From the NCBI RefSeq assembly GCF_014692875.1, contig NZ_CP061171.1, forward strand, positions 1,984,001 through 2,048,000: 64,000 bases of DNA, read 5' to 3'. How positions within the stretch are numbered: position 1 is the stretch's first letter; each line of letters starts with the position of its first letter. The notes beneath the pieces are model-generated. The model saw only the letters and a list, made by a program, of their open reading frames with translations, ran no database searches and had not been told where the DNA came from. A program made the translations under genes and the position numbers. Positions 36,819-46,217 of the stretch are shown here, in pieces. Source of the DNA: Pedobacter riviphilus. GTDB lineage: Bacteria; Bacteroidota; Bacteroidia; Sphingobacteriales; Sphingobacteriaceae.

Positions 36819-37020
36819 ATTTAAGAATATTTCATTTATATATGAATTAATTATATCTTGTATCGCCAAATTAAAATACTGAATGTTGTTTGTATATTTT
36901 ACTTATATGTTTGATAAAATCGTATAATAAATAGCGAACATACTCGCTAAAACAGCCAGTTTTTGATTGCAACTTTGAATTACAATACTTTCTAACCAAA
37001 ATATTTATCTAGATCCAAAT
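36819..37020 (+). promoter_or_regulatory. Upstream region with shared motif, copy 2 (second SusC)
   Basis: The motif spans 36913-36977: GATAAAATCGTATAATAAAT, AGCGAACAT and GCAACTTTG at the end, the same length as copies 1 and 3. Here similarity to the region before the pectate lyase (42421-42640) is longer, from ATTTATATATGAATT before the motif to TACTTTCTAACCAAAAT after it, so the two upstream regions share ancestry. The remaining intergenic part to 37237 is AT-rich with no gene. Confidence 0.7.
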
Positions 37021-37237
37021 AAAAAAAATGAGCCAAATCACATTGTGTTTTTCATCACTTTAATTTTTATAAGCATTAATTGAACTTTTTATTTTATCGA
37101 TCCTAATAAAAAATACTTATAAACTGATTGATAAGGATAATTAAATACCTCAGTTACAAAAAAAATAATAAAATACAAACATTAAACTCAGGCTTATAAC
37201 CAGCCGACATTATAATATTAACTAACCAAATAATAAG

Positions 37238-40200
37238 ATGAACTTAAAATTTTTACGCAAAATTTCTTTGTCCTTGCTTTTTATTCTACTGGCAAGCACA
37301 ATCCTCTTTGCCCAAGACCGAAAGGTAACGGGAAAGGTTGTCGATCAGGCAGATGGACAGGGGATCCCGGGGGTAAATGTGAGCATCAAAGGTGTACCCA
37401 GTAATGTGAGTACCAATGCGGATGGTATTTATACTATTCAGGTAAAAAGCAATGCCGATGTGCTTGTATTTTCTTACATCGGCTACATCAGGCAGCAAAC
37501 TCTAGTTGGTACCCAATCTACAATCAATATCAAACTGGTATCCGACAATAAAGATCTGGATGATGTGGTAATTGTGGGTTACGGTACACAAAAAAAGACC
37601 TCGCTCACCGGTTCGGTATCTACACCGAATTTGAAAAGTGTTGAAGATATACCTGCCTTAAACTTAACGGCGGCCTTAAAAGGCACAGCGCCTGGTTTAA
37701 GTGTATCTGGCGGCGCACAAAGGCCAGGGCAAGGAACAACCGTAACCATTCGTAATCCGGTGGTTTTTGCAAAAGATGGCGGTCAGGGTACCAATCCTTT
37801 ATTTGTTATCGACGATATTATCAGAACACAGGCCGATTTTGATAACCTGGATATTAACGAAATAGACAACGTATCTGTTTTAAAAGATGCTGAAGCCGCA
37901 ATTTTCGGGGTTCAGGGTGCAAACGGTGTTATTCTGATCAGAACAAAGAAGGGCAAGATCGGTGCGCCAAAATTTAATATCAGCAATTCACTTGGTGTAT
38001 CTACGGCTACCATCATGCCCAAAATGATGAATTCATTACAATTGGGAACTTTCTCTAATGATTATACCCAGGCATCAGCCTATATACAAACTACTCCTGG
38101 AGTTCCTGTTGATAAATTTTATGATGCCGATGGATATTTGATAACAGCTGGGGTTAAAGGACCGACCAGGCTTGCCGCTTGGTACACACCAGATGAGCTG
38201 GATTATTTTTCAACACACAGTCACAATTATTTTGATGATGCTTTTGGACCTGCTTATGTTTGGCGCACAGCAGCAAACATCAGTGGCGGAAATGATAAAG
38301 TAACCTATTTTATCGGTGGCGATTTTGTAAACCAGAACAGCAATTTTAAAGGTATTAACTCTTATAAATATGGATTAAGGGCAACTGTTGAAGCAAAGCC
38401 GGCCAAAGGACTGGTTACCTCTTTATCATTAAACACCAATGTGGGTTATAACAGAAGTTATTGGTATAAATTAACCAGTACATCCGAAAGTTTGGATAAC
38501 GATGCTGCATCATTACAAAATGTTCAGCCTTGGCAGGAATATTTCATCAATGGTAATCCAGTGGTAATGGGGGAAGTAATACGGGTGGTAATGATAACAT
38601 CAATTTCTTCGCCATCCAAAATTCAAACAACTATACTGGAGGCACCAATACCTCGACTAATATTTTAGCTAAAGTTACCTACGAAATCCCGGGTATAAAA
38701 GGATTGATGGCTACGGCAACATTCAACAAAAACTTAAATGCGGCCAATAACAAGCAGTTCGGTACATCATTTGTTTACTATAAATATGCTGGGTTAGGAG
38801 CCAACAATCATATTCCAGGAGGAGCATTAGTAGGTACATTTAGTGTTTTAAACGGCGATAAAGTACGTTTAACCCCAAATTTTGCAGATTCTTATCAGTT
38901 AAACGCAGGTTTAACTTATAGCCGCTCGTTTGGCAAGCACAATATTTCGGCATTGGCTTTGGTAGAACAGCGCGAGCAAAATAGTGAAGGAGTAAATGCA
39001 GAAGCAACCGGGATGGTAGCCGGGGCTTTAGATTATCAATCATTTGCGGTGGGTGCTTCAAGTTCAAATCAATCCTCAACCGTAAGTCAATTTGGTTTCC
39101 AGGCCTTGATTACCCGTGTAAATTACGATTACGATCAAAAATACCTATTACAATTGATTTACAGGGCCGATGGTAGTTCAAGGTTTGCACCAGGAAATAA
39201 CTGGGGACATTTCCCCGCTGCATCAGTAGGTTGGGTAGCTAATAAAGAATCTTTCCTGGCTAACGCAAAATGGCTCGATTTGTTAAAATTCAGGGCTTCG
39301 GTAGGTTTATCGGGCGTTGATAATACTAAAGCTTATCAATATTTAGCCAATTATAATCTGGGCACAGGAAGTTCTGGTGGTGCTGTTTTTAATGGTAACG
39401 ATTCAAGAACGATTGCGATTAAACCCAATCTGGCCATTCCAAATGTGGATGTAACCTGGAACAAAGAGCTTAAAACTTCGTACGGTGTAGATATGGCTTT
39501 CTTAAAAAACCGCCTTTCTTTTACAACTGAATACTATTGGAACCACGGTACTGATATCTTAACTTCTTTAAGCTCATCCGTGCCAACAACAATCGGTGCC
39601 ACCACGCCAACTGAAAATTATACTAATGCCAATACATTTGGTTGGGAGTTCTCATTAGGCTGGAGGGATAAGATCGGTAAAGATTTTACTTATGGTATTA
39701 GTCCATTCTATACCTGGATGGATAACAAAATGTTGAAAGTTGATCAGGCAGCTTCGATTATCGGTACGGTAGAAGATGTTACCGGAAGATCATCTGATTT
39801 AGGAGTTTTTGGTTATAAATCTTTGGGCATTATCAGAACACAGGCCGAGGCAGATGCAATTATCGCAGAACGTGCCACTGCAGCCGGTGGTGCAGCCAAT
39901 GTTAAAATATTTGGACAGCCTTTACAGCCTGGTATGATCAATTATGAGGATATAAACGGGGATGGGGTGATTAGTACCGATAAAAAAGATCAGTCTTTTA
40001 TAAAAAGCAGGCAGAATAACCATAATGCATTAGGTTTAAACTGGAATGTGGGTTATAAAGGAATTGTACTGAACGTAATTATGGGCATGTCGTGGGGCGG
40101 ATGGACCACAATAGATGGTTTAAAACCAGCCAACCAGTCGAGCTCATCAACAGGTGCATCAATTTATGATAACAGGGCAGTATACTGGGTAGATCACTGG

Positions 40201-40503
40201 ACACCAACCAATACCAACGCGGCATACCCTAATCCTTTCTTCCGAACAAATTTTGAAGTAACATCCGATTTTTGGTTGGTTAAAGCAACCAGCTTCAGCA
40301 TCAGTAGTATCAATTTAAGCTATAATGTTCCAACCAATATCGCGAATAAAGTAGGAATGTCAAGCTTGAGGCTATATGCCGTTGCTACCAATCCGGTTCA
40401 ATTTATCAACCCTTTTCCAGGCAAATACAGAGATTTACAAACAGCTTTATATTCCTATCCAACGTTAAAAACTTGGTCATTCGGATTAAATGTTGGTTTT
40501 TAA
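37238..40503 (+). CDS. SusC-family TonB-dependent transporter, reading frame broken
   Basis: Signal peptide to TILFAQDRK; carboxypeptidase-regulatory-like domain VTGKVVDQADGQGIPGVNVS; plug with VVIVGYGTQKKTSLTGS, PLFVIDDI and VSVLKDAEAAIFGVQGANGV. The frame breaks near residue 445 after NGNPVVMG and continues in the next frame as GGSNTGGNDNINFFAIQNSN. One extra G in the G5 run at 38569-38573 restores a protein of about 1088 residues ending WSFGLNVGF. It is the outer-membrane importer of the second pair, with the shared motif upstream. The two halves in the raw sequence end and resume at 38668 and 38704. Confidence 0.92.
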
Positions 40504-40514
40504 AATATAGAAAA

Positions 40515-42338
40515 ATGAAAAAGATATTCATCATAACTGCATTAAGCTTAGCCGTATTTTCGCTAACGAATTGCAAAAAGGTTTTAGAAAAACAAGATGT
40601 TGGTAATTTTACTGCCGATCAGATTTTTAACGACTCAACCACTGTAAAATTAAATGCTGACTACCTATACAGTCAAAATCAACCTGGTTGGTTTGGCACT
40701 ACAGGTGGTTCTGTTCACTCTGCAGGTACTTATAACCTAACGGAAGAAAGCCAGGGAAGCAACAATTTTGTTTTAGGTACATTAACCATCGAAAGTGTAA
40801 CCGATATAGGTACATCGGCAAGTGCAAATCCTGCTTATACCAAAATCAGGGTAATCAATACTTTCTTGCGAGATGTTAATGCCGGTACACTCGATCTGGC
40901 TGTAAAACGCAGATTTGCCGCCCAAGCTTATTTCTGGAGGGCTTTCAGGTATTTTGAACTGGTAAAATTATATGGTGGCGTGCCTTTAATTTTGGTTCCA
41001 CTTGGTGCCGTTGGCGATGAGGCAAAACAAGAAGCATTGGTTCCCCGCGCCAAAACAAGTGCAGTTTTCGCACAGATTAAAAGCGATCTTGATTCTTGCA
41101 TTAAATATCTTCCGGCAAAATGGCCTAAAACAGCCGATTATGGAAGGATTACTTCTGGAGCAGCTGCAGCATTTCTTGGCCGTGTATTGTTAACTTATGC
41201 CAGTCCACAGTTTAATCCTAATAACGATATTGCCCGTTGGCAGGCTGCTTACGATGCAAACAAAAATGCAGTAAACATATTATCTGCAAATGGTTTTGCA
41301 CTTTACCCTAAAATAGATTACACCATGTGGACTACAGAAGGTGCAGCAAATACAGAAGCTGTATTAGTTACAGGTTACAATAACTCATCAGTAGATGCAA
41401 ATGCCAATAATAACACCTTCGATAATGGTGCAAGGCCCAAATCAGTTTCTGGTGGTGGCTCGTTTACGCCTACTTACGAAATGAGTTTAGCTTTCCCAAT
41501 GGCTGATGGTAAACCTGCCAATACTTCATCAAAATATCCATATTCAATGGCTACCTTTTATAAAAACAGAGACCCAAGATTTTATACCACGCTTGCCTAT
41601 AATGGCGGTACCTGGGGTTCAGTTTTAGGAGGTAACCGTTTGTGGACATATTATTACTACACTGCTACCTCGGGTAATGCCAATAAAACTACAGAGGCCG
41701 TAGCGGCTAGCAATACGGGCTTCTACCTGCGTAAAGGGGTTGATGAAACGAAAACTTCTCCAACCACCTTTATGGGTACAGATTGGATCGAAATACGTTA
41801 TGCCGAAGTATTACTGAATTTAGCTGAATCTGCCGCTGAGCTTAATAAACTAGCTGTTACTGACGAAGCCTATGCAAATTTGATTGCCATCAGAAAAAGA
41901 GCTGGTATTGAGGTAGGTACAGATGGTTTATATGGCTTAACAGCCGGAATGGGAAGAACCGATCTTGTTGCCGCTGTTATGAGGGAGAGACAGATTGAAC
42001 TGGCTTTTGAAGGTAAAAGATTTTGGGATCTGAGAAGAAGAAAATTGCTGGAATCTACTTTAAATGGTACAAAACGTAATGCTTTGATTATTCAGCTGAA
42101 CAGGAGCGGTACACAAACTACTGATTATATTGCACTAACCAGAGAAGCCTCTGCGGCAAATTCTTTAGATGCATTATATGCTTCTAGCTTTACATTATCT
42201 TTAAAAGCATTAGATAACCAAAATATCAATTTCCAGGCGGGAAACTATTTTTATGGCATACCAACACTATCCATAAACAATAATATCAATTTACAACAGA
42301 ATAATACCTGGGGTGGTCCATTCGATCCGCTTCAATAG
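40515..42338 (+). CDS. SusD/RagB-family glycan-binding lipoprotein
   Basis: A 607-residue lipoprotein; the ATG at 40515 is chosen because MKKIFIITALSLAVFSLTNC is a typical lipoprotein leader. TPR-like helices (RRFAAQAYFWRAFRYFELVK) and the C-terminal signature MRERQIELAFEGKRFWDLRR are present. It is the partner of the SusC at 37238, 11 bp away, and a strong terminator follows at 42356. No further outer-surface lipoprotein gene follows it. Confidence 0.95.
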   Translation: MKKIFIITALSLAVFSLTNCKKVLEKQDVGNFTADQIFNDSTTVKLNADYLYSQNQPGWFGTTGGSVHSAGTYNLTEESQGSNNFVLGTLTIESVTDIGTSASANPAYTKIRVINTFLRDVNAGTLDLAVKRRFAAQAYFWRAFRYFELVKLYGGVPLILVPLGAVGDEAKQEALVPRAKTSAVFAQIKSDLDSCIKYLPAKWPKTADYGRITSGAAAAFLGRVLLTYASPQFNPNNDIARWQAAYDANKNAVNILSANGFALYPKIDYTMWTTEGAANTEAVLVTGYNNSSVDANANNNTFDNGARPKSVSGGGSFTPTYEMSLAFPMADGKPANTSSKYPYSMATFYKNRDPRFYTTLAYNGGTWGSVLGGNRLWTYYYYTATSGNANKTTEAVAASNTGFYLRKGVDETKTSPTTFMGTDWIEIRYAEVLLNLAESAAELNKLAVTDEAYANLIAIRKRAGIEVGTDGLYGLTAGMGRTDLVAAVMRERQIELAFEGKRFWDLRRRKLLESTLNGTKRNALIIQLNRSGTQTTDYIALTREASAANSLDALYASSFTLSLKALDNQNINFQAGNYFYGIPTLSINNNINLQQNNTWGGPFDPLQ

Positions 42339-42355
42339 ATATTTCAATATCTTCG

Positions 42356-42386
42356 GGGTGGTTTGCTCACCACCCCATTTTTTTTA
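42356..42386 (+). terminator. Intrinsic terminator after second SusCD unit
   Basis: GGGGTGG pairs with CCACCCC around an eight-base loop and is followed by eight T. Confidence 0.92.
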
Positions 42387-42420
42387 TTTGGTTTGGAAAA
42401 AGGGGACATTAATTTGTTTC

Positions 42421-42640
42421 CTTTTTTTTTATTTAAGAATGTTACATTTATATATGAATTTTATTCCTATCTTGTAACATGGCTGCGAGAATGAATTTAA
42501 TTTGTTACAGACATTTTTACCAATTGATAAGATGATACAATAGATAGCCAAAATTATACATTAAACAGCTGCTTTTTGCATGCAAATTTGAAAGATAATA
42601 TACTTTCTAACCAAAATTACTTACAAGGATAGACAAAGAA
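42421..42640 (+). promoter_or_regulatory. Upstream region with shared motif, copy 3 (pectate lyase operon)
   Basis: The motif spans 42526-42590: GATAAGATGATACAATAGAT, AGCCAAAAT and GCAAATTTG at the end. It matches copy 1 at about 33 of the first 39 bases and copy 2 over a longer region. The rest of the gap from 42387 to 42731 is AT-rich with no gene. Confidence 0.7.
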
Positions 42641-42731
42641 ATGAGCCACGATTTTCAATATCAGCGATTAGATTTTTTCTGCTAGTTAAAAATATTTCGT
42701 AACTTCTTTCTCTTCCCAACGAACAACACAA

Positions 42732-44387
42732 ATGAAAAAGAACATTTTAAATCTGTTGCTAACAACAGCATTAATACTCTCCGCAAATTATACTTTTGCC
42801 CAATATCCAAACATTCCTGCCGATATTAAAAAATCATCTGATTCGATGATGAAAGAAGCCTATCACCAATCTGATATTGCCTGGGAGAAAGCAAAGCCTA
42901 TTATTGCAAAAGAGGCAGCTCAGGGCAAGCCATATATTCCTTGGGCGGGCAGACCAAACGATTTACCACAATCAGATTTATTGGCTTTTCCAGGTGCAGA
43001 AGGTGGTGGTGCCTATAGTTTTGGTGGTCATGGTGGTAGGGTAGTCGTAGTAAAAAATTTAAACGATAGTGGTCCAGGTTCATTGCGTGATGCCTGCGAA
43101 CAAGGCGGCGCAAGGATTGTAGTTTTCAACGTTGCCGGGATCATCAGGTTAAAAACACCACTTATTATCCGTGCACCTTATATCACTATTGCTGGTCAAA
43201 CCGCACCTGGCGATGGGGTTTGCGTAGCCGGCGAGTCGGTTTGGCTAAATACTCATGATGTTATTGTTCGCTTTATGCGTTTTAGAAGGGGAGAAACCTT
43301 TGTTGGCCGCAGAGATGATGCCATTGGTGGTAATCCGGTAGGTAACATTATGATCGATCACGTTTCTGCAAGCTGGGGATTAGACGAAAACATGTCGATG
43401 TACCGCCACATGTACAATGATAGTACAGGTAAAACCGAAGAAAAATTGGGTACGGTTAACATCACAATACAAAACTCTATTTTCTCAGAGGCGCTAGATT
43501 ATTGGAACCATGCTTTTGGTAGCACTTTAGGCGGAGAAAATTGCGCCTTTGTCCGTAATCTTTGGGCAGATAATGGCGCCCGTAACCCATCAATTGGTTG
43601 GAACGGAATTTTTAATTTCGCTAACAATGTGGTTTTTAACTGGAACAACCGCTCTACTGATGGCGGCGATTATACTGCTCAATACAATATCATTAACAAC
43701 TATTACAAACCAGGTCCGGTTACCGAACTAAAAGATCCGATCAGTTACCGCATTTTAAAACCAGAATCTGGACGTAGTAAATTACCATATGTTGTTTTTG
43801 GCAGGGCTTATGTTGCTGGAAATATCATTGATGGCAACGAAAAAGTAACCAAAAATAACTGGGATGGAGGTGTTCAATTGGAAGATAAAAAAGGAAATTT
43901 AATGTCTTTCGAAGAAGCAAGTAAATATTTCGCAGCGATGAAAGCTAAAAACCCGTTTCCAATGCCTAAAATCAGCATTATCCCTACTTTACAAGCTAAA
44001 GAATATGTTTTGGCAAATGCTGGTGCCACTTTACCGAAAAGAGATCCGGTTGATACCCGAGTAATTAAACAGGTTGCCACGGGAAAAATTGAAGTTCACC
44101 CTAATGCGAAACCATCTGAATTTCAATTCGAACACCGCAGATTACCTGGCGATTCATACAAGCAAGGTATCATTACAGAAGTTTCTCAGGTTGGAGGTTA
44201 CCCGGAATATAAAGGCACGCCATATAAAGACAGTGATGATGATGGCATGCCTGATGTTTACGAGCTTAAAAATGGTTTAAACCCTAAGGACGCATCTGAT
44301 GCTACTAAAATTACAAAAAGTGGTTATGCGAACATCGAAGTATACTTAAATAGTGTGGTTCCAGTTTCAATTGTAAAGCCCAACTAA
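42732..44387 (+). CDS. PL1 pectate lyase
   Basis: A 551-residue secreted protein, signal peptide to NYTFAQY. A helical leader of about 70 residues precedes the beta-helix, which starts FPGAEGGGAYSFGG. PL1 hallmarks are AGIIRLKTPLIIRAPYITIA, DDAIGGNPVGNIMIDHVSAS and SWGLDENMS, the calcium and active-site strand. The C-terminus carries a thrombospondin-type-3-like calcium motif, DSDDDGMPDVYELKNGLNP (about 500-518). It cleaves de-esterified polygalacturonan by beta-elimination using Ca2+. It is 1 bp before its paralogue and led by the shared upstream motif. Confidence 0.93.
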   Translation: MKKNILNLLLTTALILSANYTFAQYPNIPADIKKSSDSMMKEAYHQSDIAWEKAKPIIAKEAAQGKPYIPWAGRPNDLPQSDLLAFPGAEGGGAYSFGGHGGRVVVVKNLNDSGPGSLRDACEQGGARIVVFNVAGIIRLKTPLIIRAPYITIAGQTAPGDGVCVAGESVWLNTHDVIVRFMRFRRGETFVGRRDDAIGGNPVGNIMIDHVSASWGLDENMSMYRHMYNDSTGKTEEKLGTVNITIQNSIFSEALDYWNHAFGSTLGGENCAFVRNLWADNGARNPSIGWNGIFNFANNVVFNWNNRSTDGGDYTAQYNIINNYYKPGPVTELKDPISYRILKPESGRSKLPYVVFGRAYVAGNIIDGNEKVTKNNWDGGVQLEDKKGNLMSFEEASKYFAAMKAKNPFPMPKISIIPTLQAKEYVLANAGATLPKRDPVDTRVIKQVATGKIEVHPNAKPSEFQFEHRRLPGDSYKQGIITEVSQVGGYPEYKGTPYKDSDDDGMPDVYELKNGLNPKDASDATKITKSGYANIEVYLNSVVPVSIVKPN

Positions 44388-44388
44388 T

Positions 44389-46020
44389 ATGCGTACCTGG
44401 AATTCAATTTTTAGCATAATAACGCTTTATGCTATTGGAAATGTAGCTTTTGCGCAATATCCGGTAATCCCAGAAGCTATGGAAAAGAAAGCCGATTCGC
44501 TTTTAAAAAGCATCGAAGAAAAATCTGAACTGCAATTTTTAAAAGTAAAACACATTGTAGACGAAGATGCAAGACATGATAAACCTTATATTCCATGGGC
44601 AGCAAAACCAGGCGATTTGCCGCAAGCTAAAACAGTGGCTTTTCCGGGCGCTGAAGGTGGTGGTGCTTATTCTTTTGGCGGCCGCGGCGGAAAAGTTTAC
44701 GTGGTAACAAGTCTCGAAGATTCCGGCAGTGGAACTTTACGCGAGGCCTGCGAGCAAGGCGGTGCAAGAATTATTGTTTTTAATGTTTCGGGGATTATCA
44801 AATTAAAAACGCCGCTGATTATCCGTGCACCATATATTACCATTGCTGGTCAAAGTGCGCCTGGCGATGGGATCTGTGTGGCTGGCGAATCAGTTTGGAT
44901 TAACACCCATGATGTGGTGATCCGTTATATGCGTTTCCGTCGTGGTGCAACCGATGTTACCCGCCGAGATGATGCCATTGGCGGGAATCCTGTCGGAAAT
45001 ATTATTATCGATCACGTTTCGGCCAGTTGGGGATTAGATGAAAATATGTCGATTTACCGCCATGTTTACGATCCAAAAGACGGTTCTAAACCTGTAAAAT
45101 TGCCTACGGTAAACGTTACCATCCAGAATTCAATCTTTTCTGAGGCCCTGGATACCTATAATCATGCCTTCGGAAGTACAATTGGTGGCTTGAACAGTAC
45201 TTTTATGCGTAACCTTTGGGCGTCGAATATCAGCCGGAATCCATCTGTTGGCATGTATGGCGATTTTGGTTTTGCCAATAATGTGATCTTTAACTGGTGG
45301 AACAGGAGTGCCGATGGTGGCGATAATGCCTCATTTTATAGTTTCATCAACAATTATTATAAACCAGGCCCCATTACACCTGCCGGAGAACCGATTTCTT
45401 ATCGTATCTTAAAACCTGAATCGGGGAGAGATAAAAAGTTTGCCAACGAATTTGGCAAAGCTTATATAACCGGAAATATTATAGAAGGAAACGAAAAGGT
45501 AACCAAAAATAATTGGGATGGTGGTGTTCAGCCTGAAAGCAAAAGAGATAGGCAAAAACTATTAGATTCGATGAAAGTGGATAAACCGTTGCCAATGGCA
45601 AAAATTTCTATTATCGATACCAAAAAAGCTTACGATTATGTTCTGGCCAATGCTGGTGCATCTTTACCTGTTCGCGATGCGGTAGACCAACGTATTACTA
45701 AACAGGTTACAACAGGAAAGATTGAGCATGTTGAAGACGGGAAATTGCCTGCTCAACAAAGTTATGTAAAACGCCGTTTACCTGCCGATTCTTATAAAAA
45801 AGGAATTATTTCAGATATCGCACAAGTAGGCGGTTATCCTGAATATAAAGGAAAACCTTATGTAGATACCGATCATGATGGAATTCCTGATAGTTGGGAA
45901 ACAAAAAATGGTTTAAACCCAAAAGACGCAAAGGATGCCTCAAGAATTTCGAAATCAGGTTATGCCAATATCGAAGTTTATTTGAATAGCTTGGTAGATA
46001 CTAATAAAGTGAGACCGTAA
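44389..46020 (+). CDS. PL1 pectate lyase, tandem paralogue
   Basis: A 543-residue protein with signal peptide to VAFAQY. The same layout as the preceding gene: helical leader, beta-helix with FPGAEGGGAYSFGGRGGKVY, DDAIGGNPVGNIIIDHVSAS, SWGLDENMS, and calcium motif DTDHDGIPDSWETKNGLNP near the end. The two proteins are similar along their full length but differ in the leader and in the loop around 400-415, so this is an older tandem duplication with possible division of labour, for example in chain length or esterification. It starts 1 bp after the first lyase stop and is cotranscribed. Confidence 0.93.
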   Translation: MRTWNSIFSIITLYAIGNVAFAQYPVIPEAMEKKADSLLKSIEEKSELQFLKVKHIVDEDARHDKPYIPWAAKPGDLPQAKTVAFPGAEGGGAYSFGGRGGKVYVVTSLEDSGSGTLREACEQGGARIIVFNVSGIIKLKTPLIIRAPYITIAGQSAPGDGICVAGESVWINTHDVVIRYMRFRRGATDVTRRDDAIGGNPVGNIIIDHVSASWGLDENMSIYRHVYDPKDGSKPVKLPTVNVTIQNSIFSEALDTYNHAFGSTIGGLNSTFMRNLWASNISRNPSVGMYGDFGFANNVIFNWWNRSADGGDNASFYSFINNYYKPGPITPAGEPISYRILKPESGRDKKFANEFGKAYITGNIIEGNEKVTKNNWDGGVQPESKRDRQKLLDSMKVDKPLPMAKISIIDTKKAYDYVLANAGASLPVRDAVDQRITKQVTTGKIEHVEDGKLPAQQSYVKRRLPADSYKKGIISDIAQVGGYPEYKGKPYVDTDHDGIPDSWETKNGLNPKDAKDASRISKSGYANIEVYLNSLVDTNKVRP

Positions 46021-46089
46021 AAAGGAGAAAGACCAAAGTTGAAAGCGGAAAGGCTTGGCAGTCGTATAGCAATTTTGCTTTTTGGCTGT

Positions 46090-46185
46090 CGTCATGCTGA
46101 ATTTATTTCAGCATCTATCTTGTAATAAAGACCCTGACCTGTAGCGAAGCGGAAAGCTACGCAGTAAAATAAATTCAGGGTGACG
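46090..46185. repeat. Dispersed CGTCATGCTGAA element with inverted arms
   Basis: GTCATGCTGAATTTATTT at 46091-46108 pairs, with two mismatches, with AAATAAATTCAGGGTGAC at 46167-46184. An inner hairpin, GTAGC/GCTAC, lies at 46141-46160. It separates the pectate lyases from the next enzyme. Confidence 0.75.
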
Positions 46186-46217
46186 CGTGTTTGTAGAAAG
46201 TTGATTAAAAAACATTA

